DNA of 64,000 bases. It comes from a bacterium (lineage in GTDB: Bacteria; JAMCPX01). The DNA lies in assembly GCA_021792615.1 (NCBI GenBank), contig JAJYUJ010000001.1:90526-154525 (forward strand), given 5' to 3'. Made by a program: the position numbers and the translations under genes. Shown here one piece after another: positions 59,083 to 64,000 of the stretch. The notes under the pieces are model-generated. The model saw only the letters and a program-made list of their open reading frames with translations. It was not told the origin of the DNA and ran no database searches. Numbering within the stretch: position 1 is the first letter of the stretch; every line of letters starts with the position of its first letter.

Positions 59083-60426
59083 ATGCTCGATACATTAAAA
59101 TCATGGTATAATCAGATTATAACAGGTACAACGAGGGACATTATCCTCGCCGTGATCATCGGTGTCCTTGCGGGGTTCTCCAGCACCTTCATCATAAAGA
59201 CAGAAAGTTTAATAGAGCACTTTCTCTATTCAACCCATACGGGCGGATGGGACGCAGCTCAGCTATTCACGTTTAAAAATCTGATCGTACTGTTCCTGCC
59301 GTTAACCGGTGCTTTATTCTATATTGCAGTAAAATCGCTTTTTTTTAAAGATCAACCCATGGGATATAGTTTCCCGGATTTCATCGTCAACGTGAACAAA
59401 AAAGAGGCACGGCTTGACCCCAAAAGAATACTCTATCTTTTGCTCTTTACACCCATCATCATTGGAACAGGGAACATGGCCGGTGTCGAGGGCCCGATTG
59501 CACAGATAGGAGGAGGTTTTGGTTCCTTGTTTTCCACCATCATGAAAGAGGAAAACAGGAAAAGAAGAAAGCTTCTTATAGCAAGCGGCACTGCGGCAGG
59601 CATTGCGTCTATTTTCAATGCACCGATTACCGGGGTATTTTTTGCCATAGAGATCGTTCTGCTCGGAGAGTATGAACTGACATCACTCAGTGTCATTGTC
59701 ATATCCGCTGTAACGGGAACACTCGTCACCAGGGCATTCATGGGAAACAATCCCATGCTTGGTGTCCCTCTGTATGAATATTCCAGTACCTACGCTTTTA
59801 TCGGATATATATTCCTCGGGCTTTTTGTCGGTGTTTTCTCGGTGTTGTTCGAGAGGTGGTTTTTTAAGACAGCGGATTATTTTAAGCGCATCCAGACAAA
59901 CCCGTTAACAAAGCCATTGATAGGTAGTATTATCATAGGATGTATCGGTGTGCTCCTGCCTATGTCTCTGGGCAACGGTTATCCTGTTATAAAAATGGCA
60001 CTCCTCGGCAAGCTCAGTTTTTCCCTGATAATATTTCTGTTTGCGGCAAAATTTTTCGGCACAGCCATAACCATTGGTTCAGGCTTACCCGGAGGCATTT
60101 ATGCACCATCTCTTTATACGGGTGCAATGCTCGGCGGGACCATCGGTTATATATTCGGATTTGTTTTTCCGGGGCATCCCGTGTCAATAGGTATGTATGC
60201 AATTCTCGGCATGGCGGCATTCCTTGCCTCGCTTACCCATGCGCCGTTTACCGGCATATTCCTTGTGTTCGAGCTGACGAACGACTACAGGATGATGCTC
60301 CCATTCATGGTTACGACCATCATCGCCATGCTGCTCAAAGCAAAGCTGTTCCCGGACTCCATAGAGCACTATCCGATACGGGAATACATAAAGCATATCG
60401 GGCAAAAGGCAGAAAATAGTCCTTAA
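59083..60426 (+). CDS. CLC-family chloride channel/antiporter
   Basis: 'GVEGPIAQIGGGFGSL', 'GSGLPGGIYAPSLYTGAMLGG'. Confidence 0.9.
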   Translation: MLDTLKSWYNQIITGTTRDIILAVIIGVLAGFSSTFIIKTESLIEHFLYSTHTGGWDAAQLFTFKNLIVLFLPLTGALFYIAVKSLFFKDQPMGYSFPDFIVNVNKKEARLDPKRILYLLLFTPIIIGTGNMAGVEGPIAQIGGGFGSLFSTIMKEENRKRRKLLIASGTAAGIASIFNAPITGVFFAIEIVLLGEYELTSLSVIVISAVTGTLVTRAFMGNNPMLGVPLYEYSSTYAFIGYIFLGLFVGVFSVLFERWFFKTADYFKRIQTNPLTKPLIGSIIIGCIGVLLPMSLGNGYPVIKMALLGKLSFSLIIFLFAAKFFGTAITIGSGLPGGIYAPSLYTGAMLGGTIGYIFGFVFPGHPVSIGMYAILGMAAFLASLTHAPFTGIFLVFELTNDYRMMLPFMVTTIIAMLLKAKLFPDSIEHYPIREYIKHIGQKAENSP

Positions 60427-60427
60427 C

Positions 60428-60650
60428 GCAAAAAATGCAATAAGGAAATTTACTTATTCGCTCAATCCCGCGATCCACCTGATATCTATAAGTTTCCTTA
60501 TAGGAACGAGCTTTTAGTCCTCTGTATGTTTATATGCTATTACCCGGTATGGTTTCCTTATCGGATTTTCGAAGCATACCTTTGTCTGACGCGGGCTTAT
60601 CGCTCATTGCATAAACTTCCTTATTTTTCAAACGCATTTTTTGGGTTAAC
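60428..60650. repeat. Intergenic element with imperfect terminal inverted repeats and four TTCCTTAT/ATAAGGAA motifs
   Basis: Left AAAAAATGCAATAAGGAAATTTAC; right CATAAACTTCCTTATTTTTCAAACGCATTTTTTGGGTTAA; internal GTTTCCTTATAGGAAC and GGTTTCCTTATCGG. Confidence 0.55.
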
Positions 60651-60848
60651 CCGTGAATGACATTAACTCCTGAAGTTTAATGAGATCATAGGTGTTCATA
60701 ATGATATACAGCCATTTTCGAATTGCCGGTCGGCGCGGTTCGCGAAGAAGGAGCGGGGGGCTTAACGAAAAGTACATCTTACTTAAAAACCATTGCCAAA
60801 CAAATTCCAGATTCCTATACTCGATGTGTAAAATGGAGGTAAACATAT

Positions 60849-61673
60849 ATGGCGATTATAACAATATCAAGAGGTACTTTCAGTGGCGGAGAAAAGCTTG
60901 CCGAGTGTTTGAGCACAAGGCTGGGTTATAAATCTGTCAGCAGGGAAGTGATAGTACATGCAGCGTCAAATTACGGTGTGTCGGAAGAAAAACTCATCAA
61001 AGCAATAGAACAAAAACCAAGTATAAAAGAGCGGCTCGCAATAGATATTGACCGGTTCCATTACCTGTCCTTCATACAGGCTGCTCTCTGTGAAGAGGCA
61101 AAGAACGACAACATCATTTATCACGGCCACGGCGGTCACCTATTGTTAAAGGGAGTGGCGCACGTGATCAAGGTAAAGGTCATAGCGGACATGGAACAAC
61201 GCATCATGTTTGCCATGGAGCGGAACAAGCTGTCCCGCGAAGAAGCCATCGTCTACATTAATAAGATCGACGACCAGAGGGAGAAGTGGACCAGGTTCCT
61301 CTACGATGTGGATTGGAACGATCCTTCACTGTACGATATTGTCATAAATCTGAAGAAGATAACAATTCCAACCGCATGTGAAATGGTAGCAGCTATGGCG
61401 AAATCACCGGAATTTCAGACCACCGAGGCTTCAAAAAAAACAATGGAAAATATCGTGCTGGCAAGCAGGGTCAAGGCTGCTCTTGCATCGAACATCGAGA
61501 CTCGCAACTGCAATGTAGAGGTGGCTGTGGATAACAGTATCGTTACGGTGAGCGGCAAGGTGGACAGCATGGACGATGTCGAGAATATCGAAGAACTGGT
61601 TAAAAATTTACCGGGCGTTAAGGGCGTAAGCTGCAAGTGCCATCCGCATTACCTGAAGGACGTTGTACTGTAA
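60849..61673 (+). CDS. Cytidylate kinase-like protein fused to a C-terminal BON domain
   Basis: N-term 'ITISRGTFSGGEKLAECLSTRLGYKSVSREVI'; C-term 'VKAALASNIETRNCNVEVAVDNSIVTVSGKVDSMDDVENIEELVKNLPGVKGVS'. Confidence 0.8.
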   Translation: MAIITISRGTFSGGEKLAECLSTRLGYKSVSREVIVHAASNYGVSEEKLIKAIEQKPSIKERLAIDIDRFHYLSFIQAALCEEAKNDNIIYHGHGGHLLLKGVAHVIKVKVIADMEQRIMFAMERNKLSREEAIVYINKIDDQREKWTRFLYDVDWNDPSLYDIVINLKKITIPTACEMVAAMAKSPEFQTTEASKKTMENIVLASRVKAALASNIETRNCNVEVAVDNSIVTVSGKVDSMDDVENIEELVKNLPGVKGVSCKCHPHYLKDVVL

Positions 61674-61800
61674 GACCCGATAGAAACTCCTCGATAGAAT
61701 GGGTTCAGGGTAGATGTCAGCCCCTGTCGTGCGTTTTTCTGGTTGATGGATGGATTCCGGACGGAACAAGCATCTCTGTTTTTAAATGTATGTTACCGGG

Positions 61801-62367
61801 TTAATGGAGAAGCAGACTTATCGAGAGAATGACGAGGACGAGAAACGTGATAAGGCCGTATTTCCAGTTTTTGTTTACTCCTACCATATAAACACCTGTG
61901 GCCAGAACCTGTACCATGGGTGCTAACAGAAGGATCATAAGCCCTGCATTCAAGAGGACCTCTGTCCGGAAATGACCAAGGGTTATAAACTGCATCTCCT
62001 TTTCGGTAAACTGATAGAAGTTTTTATAGAACATGCTGTAGTCCACATTTAAATTGTCATGCCGGATGTAAAACCGCACCATGCCTGCTACAAAGAACAT
62101 CATGGTTAGCGTAACGCCCCCTCGGTAAATGATGGATATTATGTCCTCGAGGCTTGCAATCTTTCTTATGGCGGGAATTGCGGAAAGCCTCTTCTGGAGC
62201 GTCAGTATCGTCTGCTGATGTTTCTTTATCTCATCGTTTAATTTTGCGATTGCATCTTTGTGAGATTTAATATCATCGGCTAAAACGGACGATGCACACC
62301 GATCGTCCAGCGAGCCGGGCATGGCATTGGGCGTTATTTGAGGTGGTTCGATTTTATCAACCGTCAT
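61801..62367 (-). CDS. DUF1634-like membrane protein
   Basis: Three TM segments; coupled to TSUP gene (ends overlap at 62367). Confidence 0.75.
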   Translation of the reverse strand: MTVDKIEPPQITPNAMPGSLDDRCASSVLADDIKSHKDAIAKLNDEIKKHQQTILTLQKRLSAIPAIRKIASLEDIISIIYRGGVTLTMMFFVAGMVRFYIRHDNLNVDYSMFYKNFYQFTEKEMQFITLGHFRTEVLLNAGLMILLLAPMVQVLATGVYMVGVNKNWKYGLITFLVLVILSISLLLH

Positions 62368-63182
62368 TATAAACCTCTCCAGATCATTTCAAGGGCAATG
62401 ACAATCAGAATAACAAGAAACAGTTTTCTGACAGCCTCTTCTACCATTCTTACGAGAAGCTTGGATCCGATCCATGAGCCTGCCAGCACACCGAGTATGA
62501 TGGGAACAGCAAGCCCCGGTTTAAGGTACCCCGATGCAAAAAACACACTCGAACCCGCGAGCGCAGTAATACCGATTATGTAATTGCTTGTTGTCGTAGA
62601 AACCTTTGGCGGTAAACCCATGAGGAGATCGAGGATCAAAACCTTTAATGCACCGGCGCCGATGCCAAGGAGTCCGGCAACCATGCCTGCAATAAACATA
62701 AACGGACCGCCCAGGGCGGCGTACCTGCTTTTGTAATTTATGATTCTGAACGGCGGGACCTTTTCTTCATAGCATCCCGAAAGCTCGAGGTAGTTATCTA
62801 CAATACCGCCTTTGTTGTCGTAATGTGCTACGCTTACACCTTTTTTCAGAAGGGTTATCCACGAGGTCAGCAATATAAGGCCGAACATCAAGGATAAAGG
62901 TTTTTCACTCATGTGGAGTGTTAGCGTTGCACCTACGATGGCGCCCAGGATTGTAAATAATTGCAGGAATGTACCTATTTTAAGGTTTACGATCCTTTCT
63001 TTTGCGTAAGCTGCCGTGGCTGAGCATGAAGTGGCTATAACGGAAAGCATACTTGCAGCGATGGCATATTTTATATTGATCCCGAGGAGCACAAGAGCAG
63101 GAACGATGATAATGCCGCCTCCCATGCCGCTCAGTGCACCAATGAAGCCTGCAAATACCGATATTAAAAATATTAAGGTCAT
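62367..63182 (-). CDS. TSUP family (TauE/SafE) sulfite/anion exporter
   Basis: 'GFIGALSGMGGGIIIVPALVLLGINIKYAIAASMLSVIATS'; start at MTLIF (63182) preferred over track start 63263. Confidence 0.85.
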   Translation of the reverse strand: MTLIFLISVFAGFIGALSGMGGGIIIVPALVLLGINIKYAIAASMLSVIATSCSATAAYAKERIVNLKIGTFLQLFTILGAIVGATLTLHMSEKPLSLMFGLILLTSWITLLKKGVSVAHYDNKGGIVDNYLELSGCYEEKVPPFRIINYKSRYAALGGPFMFIAGMVAGLLGIGAGALKVLILDLLMGLPPKVSTTTSNYIIGITALAGSSVFFASGYLKPGLAVPIILGVLAGSWIGSKLLVRMVEEAVRKLFLVILIVIALEMIWRGL

Positions 63183-63187
63183 CTTAT

Positions 63188-63203
63188 ATATTGTATACAA
63201 TAT
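63188..63203. promoter_or_regulatory. GntR-like operator, perfect palindrome ATATTGTATACAATAT upstream of TSUP
   Basis: Contains TTGTATACAA, identical to the 10-bp dsr operator; TTGACA on the minus strand 17 nt upstream of TATACA. Confidence 0.65.
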
Positions 63204-63325
63204 GCAAAAATGAGTGTCAATAGAATTGTAAAATAACGTGCGCACATGTGCTTGTATGCACACAAAGCATATTCCCGGGCGTATTTATGTTGATATTTCC
63301 TGCATGAATGCTTAATTAAACCATT

Positions 63326-63685
63326 ATGAATGATTACAGGGTCATTTTTCATGTTGACGAAAAGGAACGTATGCCGGTAGCTGTAGGCAATATTATGAAC
63401 CTGGTGAAAGATACCGAGTCCGGGAAACCGGAGATTGAGCTTGTTATCAATGGGACCGCCATAGCTGTTTTCGGCGATGATGCAGTTCTGCAGCAGTTGA
63501 CGGCCATACATAATCTGGGAGCGAAGATTGTCGCCTGCAGGAATTCTATTCGCATGTTTTGCAACAATAATCCTGAGTGCCCTGCAGCCGAGGATAAACT
63601 ACCTTCGTTTGTTAAGGTTGTTCGTGCGGGAGTGACGGAGATCATAAAAAGACAGCATGAAGGGTACGCATATATAAAGCCATAA
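63326..63685 (+). CDS. DsrE-family-like protein
   Basis: 'YRVIFHVDEKERMPVAVGNIMNLVKD', 'LHNLGAKIVACRNSIRMFC'-like core (IHNLGAKIVACRNSIRMFC), 119 aa. Confidence 0.7.
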   Translation: MNDYRVIFHVDEKERMPVAVGNIMNLVKDTESGKPEIELVINGTAIAVFGDDAVLQQLTAIHNLGAKIVACRNSIRMFCNNNPECPAAEDKLPSFVKVVRAGVTEIIKRQHEGYAYIKP

Positions 63686-63691
63686 AATATG

Positions 63692-64000
63692 ATGGGCAAG
63701 GGTCAATCCATGATAAAAGAAAAAGAAAAAATAAAAGGTCTCATCTTAAAAGAACAGTACAATGAATTAGGCGAACTGATAAAAGAGAAAAAAAGCAGAT
63801 TGTCTTTATTGCTTTCCTTAAGCTACACCACAGACAACAATGCCCGGTTTAAGGTTATCAAGGCTGCCGGATACGTCGCATCGGCGATCCCGGACCATGA
63901 ATCGGATTTCCTCCATACCGTTATCAGCAACCTGTTCTGGTCGGTGAACGACGATTCCGGTAGTGTGGGGTGGTCGTCTCCCGAGCTTCTTGGAGATCGG
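63692..64000 (+). CDS. Partial ORF, HEAT-repeat-like (DVU0298-like) protein; truncated at window end
   Basis: Open frame MGKGQSMIKEKEKIKGLILKEQYNELGELIKEKKSRLSLLLSLSYTTDNNARFKVIKAAGYVASAIPDHESDF...VGWSSPELLGD. Confidence 0.5.
   Translation, partial: MGKGQSMIKEKEKIKGLILKEQYNELGELIKEKKSRLSLLLSLSYTTDNNARFKVIKAAGYVASAIPDHESDFLHTVISNLFWSVNDDSGSVGWSSPELLGDR

Noticed and set aside
63183-63263. Extended N-terminus of the TSUP protein
   Set aside because: The extension is non-hydrophobic and crosses the operator; MTLIF at 63182 matches the family start.
1-64000. CRISPR arrays, tRNA and rRNA genes, transposases or integrases
   Set aside because: None recognised on reading; no regularly spaced repeats and no ORF with transposase or integrase motifs. 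A tRNAscan/Infernal run would be needed to be certain.

Overview
This 64-kb window is a moderate-GC bacterial chromosome segment from a dissimilatory sulfur-metabolising organism. From left to right it carries: (i) surface-polysaccharide glycosyltransferases; (ii) an ABC-2 export operon with a TetR regulator (YbhGFSR-like); (iii) ispG, more GT2 glycosyltransferases, a UbiE-like methyltransferase and an acyl-CoA dehydrogenase; (iv) a TetR plus EmrA/EmrB-type efflux locus; (v) comF, tlyA, a glycerate kinase, two FadR-type GntR regulators and a ROK protein; (vi) a complete dsrABD-dsrL-dsrN-dsrC-RsbRD-dsrMKJOP cluster; (vii) a haloalkane-dehalogenase-like hydrolase whose nucleophile position is Asn; (viii) a defence island of type I R-M genes (hsdM, a frameshifted hsdS, hsdR) interleaved with a PIN gene and a 320-aa partner, HepT/MntA, and an AT-rich three-gene module (reverse transcriptase, secreted trypsin-like protease, PRTase-like protein); (ix) a MerA-like reductase, a trehalose operon, a CLC channel, a kinase-BON fusion, TSUP/DUF1634 and a DsrE-like protein. 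Main leads: the RT-protease-PRTase module as a candidate undescribed defence system; a TTGTATACAA operator shared by dsrA, the TSUP gene and (one mismatch) the ROK gene, next to two GntR genes; an hsdS frame break at a canonical slippery heptamer T_TTA_AAA; an hsdR 3'-end duplication flanking hepT/mntA; and palindromic repeats embedded in frame in the R-M genes. All calls are from reading the sequence and the ORF track. No database search was run.
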